41,083 nt of DNA, taken from JAVKDP01 sp040222185. Its GTDB lineage: Bacteria; Bacteroidota; Rhodothermia; Balneolales; Balneolaceae. Made by a program: the position numbers and the translations under genes. The notes under the pieces are model-generated. The model ran no database searches and was not told the origin of the DNA. It worked only from the letters and a program-made list of their open reading frames with translations. The DNA is taken from NCBI GenBank assembly GCA_040222185.1, contig JAVKDP010000027.1, positions 1-41,083 on the forward strand, given 5' to 3'. Below, piece after piece: positions 7,710-16,113 of this stretch (position 1 is the stretch's first letter; each line of letters begins with the position of its first letter).

Positions 7710-8678
7710 CCATTCGCTGAAAAGGCTTCCCGCCAGTTTTGCCGTCTTCTGATCCTGGTCTAAAGATGGATTTAGTTCACAAATATCCATTGAAAGCATT
7801 TTGTCAGATTTTTTTACAAGATCAAAAACTCTCAAGGCATGTTGAAGTTCTATGCCATTCCAGGCTGGTGCACTTACCCCAGGAACAATCGAAGCTTTGA
7901 AAACGTCCAGGCAAACGGTGAGATAGATATGAGTTCTACTTCTGAGAAATGATTCTACACGATTCAGAGATTCCTCTTCTTTATCCTGAATTTCGCGATT
8001 GGTACAAAAGCCAACCCCTAACTCCTCTGCTGTTCTAAATAACGACTTTGTATTATTGGCAGGATTTATTCCATATACAAAATAGTCCAGATCAAAATCT
8101 TCCTGTTGAGCATATTCAAATGCCTGCAAAAAAGGAGACCCCGAATGTGGGATTCCATTATGAGGCCTGAGGTCGAAATGTGCATCTATGTTTAAGATGC
8201 CCAGCTTGGCTTCTGGATTCGTTTCCATAAGAAATGATGCGATACCGGAAAAATGTCCATAGGCTGTTTCATGTCCTCCACCAATTATAAATGGCTTTAT
8301 TCCATTCCCGAGTAAATAATGTACTGCCTTTCCTAATTCCAGTTGGGCTTCTTCCAATCTTCCATCCGGGACAAATATATTACCAACATCCTGGAATCCT
8401 GACTCTTCACCTTGCCAGCATAACGAACTTATAGCTTTTCGAAACGCAGCAGGACCTCCAGCTGCTCCTGTTCTTCCCTGATTTCGCTTTACTCCTTCAT
8501 CGGATGAAAAACCAAGCAAAGCTAACTCAAACTCATCCTTAACATGGTTTATATCTGTGCAATGAACTACCTGGTGATAACGAAACTGATCCAAATCTGT
8601 GACGGAATCTACTCTTCCCTGCCATTCGTCAGGGTTGGTTACCTCATAAAAATCAGTATTAATGTTGGATACATTCAT
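7701..8678 (-). CDS. hutG: Formimidoylglutamase
   Basis: This is a 325-aa protein of the arginase/ureohydrolase family that hydrolyses N-formimidoyl-L-glutamate to glutamate and formamide, the last step of the four-enzyme histidine pathway. Dinuclear manganese-binding motifs are visible: GGGHETAYGH, NIDAHFDLRP, LDVFKASIVPGVSAP and SMDICELNP. It is the last gene of hutHUIG and overlaps the hutI end by 20 bases, implying translational coupling. Agmatinase or arginase is a less likely alternative given the operon. The stop overlaps the convergent transporter gene. Confidence 0.93.
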   Translation of the reverse strand: MNVSNINTDFYEVTNPDEWQGRVDSVTDLDQFRYHQVVHCTDINHVKDEFELALLGFSSDEGVKRNQGRTGAAGGPAAFRKAISSLCWQGEESGFQDVGNIFVPDGRLEEAQLELGKAVHYLLGNGIKPFIIGGGHETAYGHFSGIASFLMETNPEAKLGILNIDAHFDLRPHNGIPHSGSPFLQAFEYAQQEDFDLDYFVYGINPANNTKSLFRTAEELGVGFCTNREIQDKEEESLNRVESFLRSRTHIYLTVCLDVFKASIVPGVSAPAWNGIELQHALRVFDLVKKSDKMLSMDICELNPSLDQDQKTAKLAGSLFSEWLS

Positions 8679-9897
8679 TTCTCAATATTGTATGAGTAGG
8701 TCTTAAACGCCCCTGATAATAGAAAATATTCCGATAGTCGCTTGTCTTGAACACCGAGAACCTTGCGGTCGTACCTTTTTCTATCTTTCCAGCATCAATC
8801 CTGAGTGCTCTCGCTGCCCTAAAAGTAATCCCGGCCAGTGTTTCGCTAATACTCAGTTTTTCACTCGCACCCAGTAATGAAGCCTGAGTAAGTAAATCTC
8901 CCATCGGCGCTGAACCAGGATTCCAATCAGTAGCGATAGCTACACATGCATTCTGATCCAACAGCTTTCGACATGGAGTATATTGCATTCCCAAACCAAG
9001 GGAAGCTCCGGGTAATGCAACAGCAACAGTTGATGAATCCCTGAATTTCTCAACCGTTTCATCGTCCGAGAATTCGAGGTGGTCTGCTGAAACACATCCT
9101 AGTTCATTTGCCAACTTTGCTCCCCCCGTATGGAACTGATCGGCATGCATAGTCATATCAAATCCCAGGCTCATTAATTTTTTCGAGTAGCTGGCAGCCT
9201 CATCTAAACCAAAAGCTCCTTCTTCTACAAAAATATCAGCACGGGTACACAACTCTTCTTTTTGAATTACAGGAATAACTTCCTCAAATAACATATCAAG
9301 GTATTCAGAATTACTGCCCTCAAAGTCTTTTGGCTTGATATGAGCTCCCAGAAATGTAGGGATTAAGTCCACAGGTGTTTGCTGGTTAGCTGATTTGATA
9401 GCCCTCAACATTTTAAGTTCTGCATCTTTGTTAAGTCCATATCCTGACTTTACCTCAACAATTCCGATCCCTTGCTTCAGTAGTTCATTCACATGCACCA
9501 AAATTGCATTAACCAGCTCATCTTCTGATGCTTCACGGGTTGCTCTTACCGTATCCATTATTCCGCCACCTGAAGCTGCTATTTCCAGGTATGATTTCCC
9601 CGCTACCCGAAGTGCATAATCATTTGCCCTGCTTCCTGCCCAACAGATGTGGGTATGGCAATCAATAAAGGAAGGTACAGCTACCATGTTTTCTTCGGTA
9701 TTAAAAACCTGGACTGCAGATTCATATTTCTTAGCTAACTCAGAATATTCACCCGTTTCTAAAACCCGCTCCCCTTCTACTACTATTCCTCCATCGCGTA
9801 TGATCAACAAATCCTCATCACTTAATGGCCCATGCATTGCCAGGTTATGCATGGGAAGAAGTTCTGAAAAAGGACCGTAAAGTGTAGTTCTCTGCAT
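8659..9897 (-). CDS. hutI: Imidazolonepropionase
   Basis: This 412-aa amidohydrolase-superfamily enzyme hydrolyses 4-imidazolone-5-propanoate to N-formimidoyl-L-glutamate. Metal and substrate motifs are in the expected order: CHTHICWAGSR (the HTH metal ligands), EVKSGYGL, HADQFHTGGA, SADHLE and ATDWNPGSAP. Length is normal for HutI. Its ATG overlaps the hutU stop as TAATG, and its 3' end overlaps hutG, so all three are translated from one message. Cytoplasmic; no signal peptide. Confidence is high from motifs plus context. Confidence 0.95.
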   Translation of the reverse strand: MQRTTLYGPFSELLPMHNLAMHGPLSDEDLLIIRDGGIVVEGERVLETGEYSELAKKYESAVQVFNTEENMVAVPSFIDCHTHICWAGSRANDYALRVAGKSYLEIAASGGGIMDTVRATREASEDELVNAILVHVNELLKQGIGIVEVKSGYGLNKDAELKMLRAIKSANQQTPVDLIPTFLGAHIKPKDFEGSNSEYLDMLFEEVIPVIQKEELCTRADIFVEEGAFGLDEAASYSKKLMSLGFDMTMHADQFHTGGAKLANELGCVSADHLEFSDDETVEKFRDSSTVAVALPGASLGLGMQYTPCRKLLDQNACVAIATDWNPGSAPMGDLLTQASLLGASEKLSISETLAGITFRAARALRIDAGKIEKGTTARFSVFKTSDYRNIFYYQGRLRPTHTILRNECIQH

Positions 9898-11567
9898 TAG
9901 ATTAATAAGTTATGAGCTTTTCCAACTTCTGTTGCTTCATCATAACCAGCATCATGGTGCCTGTAAATCCCCATTGCCGGATCATTATAAAGTACTCTTT
10001 TCAGGCATTCTTCGGCGCGGTCGCTTCCATCAGCTACTACAACCATTCCTGCATGCTGGCTAAATCCCATTCCTACCCCACCACCGTGATGGAAACTGAC
10101 CCAGGTTGCTCCACCGGAAGCATTCGAAAGCAAGTTTAACAGTGGCCAGTCACTTACTGCATCAGTTCCGTCTTTCATCGCTTCTGTTTCCCGGTTTGGA
10201 GAGGCTACCGATCCACAATCCAGGTGATCTCTGCCGATAACAATAGGTGCTTTTACTTTTCCTGTTCGTACAAGATCATTAAAAATACGACCTGCCTTTT
10301 CTCTTTCTCCCATTCCTAACCAACAAATCCTACATGGCAACCCCTGGAAAGCAATTTTCTCTCTCGCTTCAGTTAGCCAGTTAATCAGGTGAGTATTCTC
10401 GGGGAAGGCTTCCATCAATGCCTGGTCGGTGGTGTAAATATCTTCCGGATCACCAGAAAGCGCAGCCCAGCGGAAGGGGCCTTTTCCTTCACAAAATAAT
10501 GGACGAACATAAGCAGGCACAAAGCCCGGAAATTCAAATGCATTTTCAACGCCGCCTTGTTTTGCATAAGCTCTAAGATTATTGCCATAGTCGAAAGTAA
10601 TAGCTCCACGATCTTTTAATCTGAGCATGAATTCCACATGCCTCGCCATACTTTGTATAGATCTCTTCTCATATTCCTTAGGATCCGTTGCTCTTAGCAA
10701 AAGTGCGTCTTCTAAAGAAATCCCATGAGGCACATAACCATTTAAAGGGTCATGAGCGGAAGTTTGATCTGTTAAGATATCCGGTGTAATACCATCATTT
10801 ATTAAACGCCAAAGTACATCACCAATATCACCGACCAGCCCGACAGATATATTTTCTTTATTCGCTCTGGCTTCTGTAACCCATTCAATAGCTTCCTGGT
10901 AAGAGTGAGTCATTTTATCGATATAACGAGTATCAATGCGCTTTTGAATTCTGGATGGGTCAATATCCACACCCAAGAAGGTTGCACCAGCCATAGTAGC
11001 TGCTAGCGGCTGAGCTCCTCCCATTCCTCCAATTCCACCTGTTACGATTAACTTACCGCTCAGGTCACCGTCAAAATGCTTCTTGCCGCAAGCTACAAAA
11101 GTCTCATACGTTCCTTGTAAAATGCCCTGGGTGCCAATATAAATCCATGAACCCGCCGTCATTTGCCCGTACATCATCAAACCCCTCGACTTCAATTCAT
11201 TAAAATGATCCCAGTTTGCCCACTCAGGAACAAGATTGCTATTCGCGATCAAAACGCGGGGCGCCTGAGGATGAGTTCTAACAATGCCAACTGGTTTGCC
11301 AGACTGTACTAAAAGACTATGGTCTTCATCGAGGGTTAATAAAACCTCAATAATCTTTTCTAAAGCTGCCCGGTTTCTGACTGCCTGGCCATTCCCTCCA
11401 TACACGATGAAGTTATCAGGATCTTCTGCAACCTGGCTATCCAGGTTATTTAATAGCATCCTTAACGGCGCTTCTGTTTGCCAACTCTTCGTATTTAACT
11501 GGGTTCCAGTCGGAGCTTTATAGTTTGGATGAATAGCGTAGGTTTTAAGAAAGTCTGAATAATTCAT
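9897..11567 (-). CDS. hutU: Urocanate hydratase
   Basis: The 556-aa enzyme converts urocanate to imidazolonepropionate using tightly bound NAD+. Clear family motifs are IVYGGNGQAVRN near the N-terminus, the NAD-binding GGIGGMGGAQPLAATMAGA, the CRICWLGMGERE cysteine region and FHHGGGVGMGFSQHAGMV near the C-terminus. Length matches the family (about 555). It is the second gene of the hut operon, with its start inside the last 23 bases of hutH and its stop sharing a base with the hutI ATG. Confidence 0.97.
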   Translation of the reverse strand: MNYSDFLKTYAIHPNYKAPTGTQLNTKSWQTEAPLRMLLNNLDSQVAEDPDNFIVYGGNGQAVRNRAALEKIIEVLLTLDEDHSLLVQSGKPVGIVRTHPQAPRVLIANSNLVPEWANWDHFNELKSRGLMMYGQMTAGSWIYIGTQGILQGTYETFVACGKKHFDGDLSGKLIVTGGIGGMGGAQPLAATMAGATFLGVDIDPSRIQKRIDTRYIDKMTHSYQEAIEWVTEARANKENISVGLVGDIGDVLWRLINDGITPDILTDQTSAHDPLNGYVPHGISLEDALLLRATDPKEYEKRSIQSMARHVEFMLRLKDRGAITFDYGNNLRAYAKQGGVENAFEFPGFVPAYVRPLFCEGKGPFRWAALSGDPEDIYTTDQALMEAFPENTHLINWLTEAREKIAFQGLPCRICWLGMGEREKAGRIFNDLVRTGKVKAPIVIGRDHLDCGSVASPNRETEAMKDGTDAVSDWPLLNLLSNASGGATWVSFHHGGGVGMGFSQHAGMVVVADGSDRAEECLKRVLYNDPAMGIYRHHDAGYDEATEVGKAHNLLI

Positions 11568-13110
11568 GATATGATCCGTTCAAATCTATGTTCAGGTTTT
11601 TGGCCGTTTCGTTTGCCAGGTTGGTTAGTTTGTGAGAATGAATAAGGTGGTGGGCTTTAGCAATATCTTCAGAAAAAATCCGATCCTCACCTGCATGATT
11701 GATATACTCTCTTATCAGGTCATGGCAAGCTTCAAGTATGGACCCTGATTTCATTGGCCTGCGGAAATCAAACGCCTGTGCACCGGTTACTAATTCAACA
11801 GCAAGAATCCGTTCCAGGTTGCTAATTACCTGGTTTAGTTTTCGTGAGCTTATGGACCCCATACTTACGTGATCTTCTTGCCCTAAAGAAGTTGGTACGC
11901 TATCAGCTGAAGCAGGAAAGCACAAAGCTTTGTTTTCGCTCACGAGTGCGGCAGATGTATACTGGGGAATCATAAAGCCAGAATTCAAACCTATATCCTT
12001 CATCAGCAGAAGTGGTAGACCTGCATTTCCACCTAATAATAAATATGTTCTTCGGTCTGAAATATTTCCTACTTCATGAGCAGCCAGGGTTAAATAATCG
12101 CAAGGTAAGGCAAGAGGCTGACCATGAAAATTACCTCCACTAATGGCTTCACTATCTGAAAGTATAATGGGATTATCAGTAACAGAATTAATCTCTATCT
12201 CCACCATTTCTTTTGTGTGCAACCACGCATTTCTCGAACTGCCATGCACTTGTGGCATGCAACGTATGGAATATGGATCCTGAACGCGGTCACAATTGGC
12301 ATGAGATTGCACCATATCGGAATGTTCCAACAACTTTCGGAGCCTGTAAGCAACCAATTGTGCTCCTTTAAAAGGTCTTATTTGATGTATCTTTTCATCA
12401 AAAGGACTAACACTTCCCAGTGTTCCTTCCAAGCTCATTGCTCCGATAATATCCGCTGTATCCAAGCAATGGTGCAAGTTGTAAACACCCCATACAGCAT
12501 GAGCAGCTATAAACTGTGTTCCGTTTATTAAAGCAAGACCTTCTTTTGCCGTTAATACAATTGGATCAAGGCCAAGATGATTAAGTACGTTTCGAGTGAG
12601 CTGCCACTGCCCTTTGTAATACACTTTTCCCAAACCTATAAGTGGCAGAAAAAGATGAGCTAAAGGTGCCAGATCACCTGATGCCCCAACAGAGCCCTGT
12701 TCTGGAACCTCCGGAATTATATCGTTCTGAATAAAAAAAATGATTCGATCTAATGTCTCTTCCCTAATACCTGAAAAGCCGATGCTCAAATTGTGAGCTT
12801 TCAGAATCAACATTGTTTTTGATATCCTGGCTGATATTGGATTACCAACCCCAACACTATGACTTCTTAATAAGTTATCCTGTAGTTTTGCAGTGTCTTC
12901 TTTTGAGATTATGGTAGAACAAAGTGGGCCAAAACCTGTATTAACCCCATAAACCACGTCCCCACTCTCTACTATTTTGGCTACATTTTCTGCACTAGCA
13001 CGCACTTTTTTCCGGGCAGCATCGCTTAATTCAGCTTTTAATACTCCTGAACAAATATCTATAACATTTTGAATCGAAAGAGTATCGATTCCAAGGTTGA
13101 ATACGGACAT
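11545..13110 (-). CDS. hutH: Histidine ammonia-lyase
   Basis: The 521-aa enzyme deaminates histidine to urocanate, the first step of histidine use. The MIO-forming Ala-Ser-Gly lies in GSVGASGDLAPLAHL (around residue 145). VNTGFGPL supplies the conserved substrate-side region, and NPI with the SxGQEDHVSMG-type segment (LGQEDHVSMGS) is present further on. Length is typical. It is the first gene of the minus-strand hutHUIG operon, with only 58-76 bases to the divergent LysR gene. That shared region must contain the operon promoter, and the regulator next door is the likely controller. A Tyr or Phe ammonia-lyase is improbable in this operon. Confidence 0.97.
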   Translation of the reverse strand: MSVFNLGIDTLSIQNVIDICSGVLKAELSDAARKKVRASAENVAKIVESGDVVYGVNTGFGPLCSTIISKEDTAKLQDNLLRSHSVGVGNPISARISKTMLILKAHNLSIGFSGIREETLDRIIFFIQNDIIPEVPEQGSVGASGDLAPLAHLFLPLIGLGKVYYKGQWQLTRNVLNHLGLDPIVLTAKEGLALINGTQFIAAHAVWGVYNLHHCLDTADIIGAMSLEGTLGSVSPFDEKIHQIRPFKGAQLVAYRLRKLLEHSDMVQSHANCDRVQDPYSIRCMPQVHGSSRNAWLHTKEMVEIEINSVTDNPIILSDSEAISGGNFHGQPLALPCDYLTLAAHEVGNISDRRTYLLLGGNAGLPLLLMKDIGLNSGFMIPQYTSAALVSENKALCFPASADSVPTSLGQEDHVSMGSISSRKLNQVISNLERILAVELVTGAQAFDFRRPMKSGSILEACHDLIREYINHAGEDRIFSEDIAKAHHLIHSHKLTNLANETAKNLNIDLNGSYHELFRLS

Positions 13111-13186
13111 GAATTCTGATTTTTGAATGAAAAGTAATTCTCTCTTTTAATGTTTAGAAATACTTTATATGTATATATTGATGCTT

Positions 13187-14086
13187 ATGAGTAATCAGAT
13201 AGAATTACGGCATCTTAAGTATTTTATGGCTGTGGCTAAGGAACTTCACTTTCGAAAAGCAGCGGAGAAACTATATATCACTCAACCTGCATTAAGCCGT
13301 CAGATTCTCCAGCTCGAGCAGTTTCTTGGAGCTCAATTATTGACCAGGGATAAGCGAAATGTCAGCCTTACCAAGTCTGGACAGTACTTATATGAGGAAT
13401 CACAGTTTCTCCTTAACCACCTGGATTTCGTAAAACAAACCATTCAGTCCATTCAAGATGGAGATGAAGGAGAAATCAGAATTGGATTTGTTGGATCGGC
13501 GATGCAATATGTAATTCCTTCCTTGCTAAGAAGCATTAATAAAGAATCCGCAGGTATACATTCCGTTCTAACGGAACTTACAAACCAGGACCAGGTTGAT
13601 CGCATCCGTAAAGATGAACTGGACCTTGGATTCATCAGAACCATGAGGCTTCCCGAAGGGTTAAATAAGCTGAATGTTTTTGAAGAGTCATTCTGCCTCG
13701 TTTTACCGAAGAATCATAAAATATCTAAGCAGAATTTTCGATCAGTAGATGAATTCAAGAAAGAGAACTTTATCCTTTTTTCCAGTCAATACAGTCACGG
13801 TTATTACGATAAGATCCTAAGTATATTTGAAGACCAGGGATTTACTCCAAAAGTGGCACATGAATCAGTTCATGCCAGTACCATTTTCAGGTTAGTTGAA
13901 AATGGATTAGGTATTGGAATTGTTCCCGCTTCCCTTAAACATGGATTCGATTTGAACATCAAGTTTATTGACCTTGATAAAATACCTCAACGAACCACTC
14001 TTTCCGCCATATGGAAAGAGAATAACAGGAATCCTATTCTGGAAAAAGTGATCCCTCTTTTAAAAAAGACATCAGAAAGTCTATAG
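13187..14086 (+). CDS. LysR-family transcriptional regulator, likely hut regulator
   Basis: The protein has the standard LysR N-terminal winged helix-turn-helix (LRHLKYFMAVAKELHFRKAAEKL, then ITQPALSRQI) and a periplasmic-binding-like effector domain from about residue 90, with GEIRIGFVGSA and VENGLGIGIVPAS. The start is placed at ATG 13187, giving MSNQIELRHL; an upstream in-frame ATG at 13169 would add six residues. It is divergent from hutH across a very short gap, the classic layout for a LysR regulator of the neighbouring operon, so control of hutHUIG with a pathway intermediate as effector is the favoured inference. A weak promoter candidate (TTTG at 13122, TAATGTTT at 13148) lies upstream. 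The 3' end overlaps the convergent XRE gene by six bases. Confidence 0.88.
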   Translation: MSNQIELRHLKYFMAVAKELHFRKAAEKLYITQPALSRQILQLEQFLGAQLLTRDKRNVSLTKSGQYLYEESQFLLNHLDFVKQTIQSIQDGDEGEIRIGFVGSAMQYVIPSLLRSINKESAGIHSVLTELTNQDQVDRIRKDELDLGFIRTMRLPEGLNKLNVFEESFCLVLPKNHKISKQNFRSVDEFKKENFILFSSQYSHGYYDKILSIFEDQGFTPKVAHESVHASTIFRLVENGLGIGIVPASLKHGFDLNIKFIDLDKIPQRTTLSAIWKENNRNPILEKVIPLLKKTSESL

Positions 14087-14770
14087 CCCGAACATTACTA
14101 TTCCATTTTCAGCCAGCGCATACAGCAACATTATTCCAAAGCTTAAAGAAGCTGTTAACCATACTATTGTATTTTCCCACCCACCTGAATAAGCTACCTG
14201 GATCTTGTTCTCTTTCCCAATACTCATTGAAATATCCAGGAAAGGAATAAGATTCAATAGAGTTCCCAGTATTAAACCTGAGAAGAACAGGAACGGAGAT
14301 AGGTTGTTATACAAGTTCCCAAGAGACTCATCCAATTTAAAAACATCAAAAAGATTTGGGAAACCCTCAAAACCAAGGGTGTATTTAATAATGTTAGTAC
14401 CAATAAATAGAAGTGGAATGAAAATCATCAATAATCCCAGGCTGGCCATTAATTTTCTTCCCTGGATTAATTTCTTACCAAACCACGACTTAAATCTTAT
14501 CAGTAAAGAACGTTGAGAAATATGAATCCCTAAAAGTGATTCTGATTGAAGAGCGCCTTCACTTTCTATGATCTTACCAGTGAGCTTTTCAACATCAATG
14601 TCGAATGCCCCAGCTACTGCCAGCAGAGTTTCAGGAGCAGCCTTGCCATTTGTCTCAATTCTTTGAATGGTCCTCAAACTTAATCCTGCAGCTTTAGCAA
14701 GCAGAGACTGCGACCAGGATTTTTCCATTCTCAGTTCTCTTATCTGTTTGGCTATAGAATCCTTTTCCAT
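14081..14770 (-). CDS. XRE-type helix-turn-helix protein with C-terminal membrane segments
   Basis: Residues 1-70 form a Cro/CI-type helix-turn-helix (IRELRMEKSWSQSLLAKAAGLSLRTIQRIE). A polar linker follows, then three hydrophobic stretches (about residues 108-130, 155-175 and 205-225) that look like membrane helices. The protein therefore appears to be a membrane-tethered DNA-binding regulator, or a regulator whose C-terminal part senses the membrane. The N-terminal fold is certain; the role is not known. It converges with the LysR gene and is divergent from the AhpD-like gene, so it could share that intergenic region's control. Confidence 0.8.
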   Translation of the reverse strand: MEKDSIAKQIRELRMEKSWSQSLLAKAAGLSLRTIQRIETNGKAAPETLLAVAGAFDIDVEKLTGKIIESEGALQSESLLGIHISQRSLLIRFKSWFGKKLIQGRKLMASLGLLMIFIPLLFIGTNIIKYTLGFEGFPNLFDVFKLDESLGNLYNNLSPFLFFSGLILGTLLNLIPFLDISMSIGKENKIQVAYSGGWENTIVWLTASLSFGIMLLYALAENGIVMFGL

Positions 14771-14861
14771 GCTTTAAAGTAGCTTAATTAAATAGAAAAC
14801 AGCAATGACATGCTTGCGACTTTCTTACGACAATGATGAGTATAGAGAACTTCTATCATTT

Positions 14862-14877
14862 CAATGTTTGAACATTG
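14862..14877. promoter_or_regulatory. Palindromic operator upstream of the AhpD-like gene
   Basis: CAATGTTTGAACATTG is an inverted repeat with 7-bp arms around TG, ending 65 bases before the ATG at 14943. Its core ATGTTTRAACAT is repeated at 15504-15517 upstream of the marR-like gene. An extra half-site-like GATGTTTAA follows at once. It is a likely binding site for the neighbouring MarR protein. Confidence 0.6.
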
Positions 14878-14942
14878 ATGTTTAACCCTTATTATTGATG
14901 CGTTCTAAAAAATTATTATTAAACAATCAGATCAATATTATT

Positions 14943-15494
14943 ATGAAAACTTTCAATGTACCTACTCGTGACCAAGTAACAGAAGCTAACCAGGCTATCT
15001 TTGACAACCTGGAAAAAATGGTAGGCTTTGTTCCTAACCTGTATGCCACTTACGCTCACAACGATACTGCACTTGGTGATTACCTTGCCGTTCAAAGCAG
15101 AAAAAGCACACTAACAGCAAAAGAAAAAGAAATTATTAACCTTGTTGTTAGTGAAACCAACCAATGCTTCTACTGCCTTTCAGCACACACTGCTATTGGT
15201 AAAATGAATGGCTTTTCTGACGATCAAATTATTGAAATCCGTAGAGCTGATGTAAGCTTTGATGCAAAGTATGATGCGTTAGCTAAATTTGTAAGTAGTG
15301 CTGTCCTTAATAGAACAAAGCCTACTGCGGAAGCAACTGAAGCTCTTTTCGAGGCAGGATATAACGAAGCTAATTTAATTGACATCATCATGGTTATTGG
15401 TGACAAAACTATTAGCAACCTTATTTATGGTACTACCAATATCCCAATCGATTTCCCGGTAGCTCAACCTCTTGAAGAATTGGTTGAGGCTTAA
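14943..15494 (+). CDS. AhpD-like (carboxymuconolactone decarboxylase family) protein
   Basis: The 183-aa all-helical protein carries the AhpD-type redox centre CFYCLSAH (Cys-x-x-Cys with a following His, around residue 78), as in alkylhydroperoxidase-like carboxymuconolactone decarboxylase family proteins. Such proteins commonly defend against peroxide or electrophile stress; the reductant and substrate here are unknown. ATG 14943 is chosen because upstream starts at 14895 would add an unlikely Lys/Asn-rich leader. It is followed by a marR-like gene, and both carry the same palindrome about 60-65 bases upstream, so a stress-responsive MarR switch controlling this gene is a reasonable inference. 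Confidence 0.82.
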   Translation: MKTFNVPTRDQVTEANQAIFDNLEKMVGFVPNLYATYAHNDTALGDYLAVQSRKSTLTAKEKEIINLVVSETNQCFYCLSAHTAIGKMNGFSDDQIIEIRRADVSFDAKYDALAKFVSSAVLNRTKPTAEATEALFEAGYNEANLIDIIMVIGDKTISNLIYGTTNIPIDFPVAQPLEELVEA

Positions 15495-15503
15495 TCGATT
15501 ATC

Positions 15504-15517
15504 GATGTTTAAACATC
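15504..15517. promoter_or_regulatory. Palindromic operator upstream of the marR-like gene
   Basis: GATGTTTAAACATC is a perfect 14-bp palindrome ending 61 bases before the marR-like ATG (15579) and matching the core of the site at 14862-14877. It lies just after the stop of the AhpD-like gene, as expected for an autoregulatory MarR operator. Confidence 0.6.
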
Positions 15518-15531
15518 TTTATGTATATTCA

Positions 15532-15562
15532 AAGGTCGGTTCCATTGGTTCCGGCCTTTTCT
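15532..15562 (+). terminator. Hairpin with T-rich tail in the leader of the marR-like gene
   Basis: AAGGTCGG (15532-15539) pairs with CCGGCCTT (15551-15558), with one T-G wobble and an 11-base loop, and is followed by TTCTTT. It looks like an intrinsic terminator for the AhpD-like gene but sits only 20 bases before the marR-like ATG. It is therefore also inside any marR leader transcript that starts near the upstream operator, and may act as an attenuator. Confidence 0.65.
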
Positions 15563-15578
15563 TTAATAATACCTTGCT

Positions 15579-16022
15579 ATGACAACTACTACTCAAACCA
15601 CCCCTTCTCTTTCTGAACAGCAACGGCTGAGAAATAATCTTTTTCTTACCTCGGGATGGATCAGGGGTGAAATCAAAGCCTTTCTTGATCAGTTTGAGAT
15701 TACTCAGCAACAATTTAATATCCTCAGAATCTTAAATGATCATGACGGAGACCCGCTTTCCACAAATGATCTTTGTGAGCAAATGATCGATAAGATGTCG
15801 GATACTTCGCGTATTGTTGACCGGCTTGTGGCCAAGAACCTGGTTACTAAAAAACCTTGTCCGCATGATGGACGAAAAGTACAGGTGTTTATTGCAAAAG
15901 AGGGCTCTTATCTACTCTCAACAATTATGACCAAGATCAGAAAGCTGGATGACGTATTTAATGCCCTTTCTCATAATGAGATTACTCATTTAAATGAACT
16001 ACTAGAAAAACTTCGTTCTTAA
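15579..16022 (+). CDS. MarR-family transcriptional regulator
   Basis: The 147-aa protein has the MarR winged helix-turn-helix layout. A dimerisation helix is followed by the recognition region LSTNDLCEQMIDKMSDTSRIV (about residues 63-82), DRLVAKNLV, and a basic wing with KKPCPHDGRKVQV. The Cys in the wing could be a redox sensor, as in some thiol-sensing MarR proteins, but this is speculation. It lies downstream of the AhpD-like gene, and matching palindromes upstream of both genes suggest that it represses itself and that gene, releasing them under oxidative or electrophile stress. Confidence 0.88.
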   Translation: MTTTTQTTPSLSEQQRLRNNLFLTSGWIRGEIKAFLDQFEITQQQFNILRILNDHDGDPLSTNDLCEQMIDKMSDTSRIVDRLVAKNLVTKKPCPHDGRKVQVFIAKEGSYLLSTIMTKIRKLDDVFNALSHNEITHLNELLEKLRS

Positions 16023-16080
16023 GACGAGCCAAGCTTTTCATTTAATCCCGAAAATTGATTTAGTGGTAGCATTCATCTAC

Positions 16081-16113
16081 TATCATTGGAATTAATAATC
16101 TAATCCAATGATA
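16081..16113. promoter_or_regulatory. 10-bp inverted repeat abutting the VOC-gene start codon
   Basis: TATCATTGGA (16081-16090) and its exact complement TCCAATGATA (16104-16113) flank a 13-base spacer. The last base of the right arm is the A of the start codon ATG at 16113. It could be a protein operator or an RNA hairpin that hides the translation start. Confidence 0.6.
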
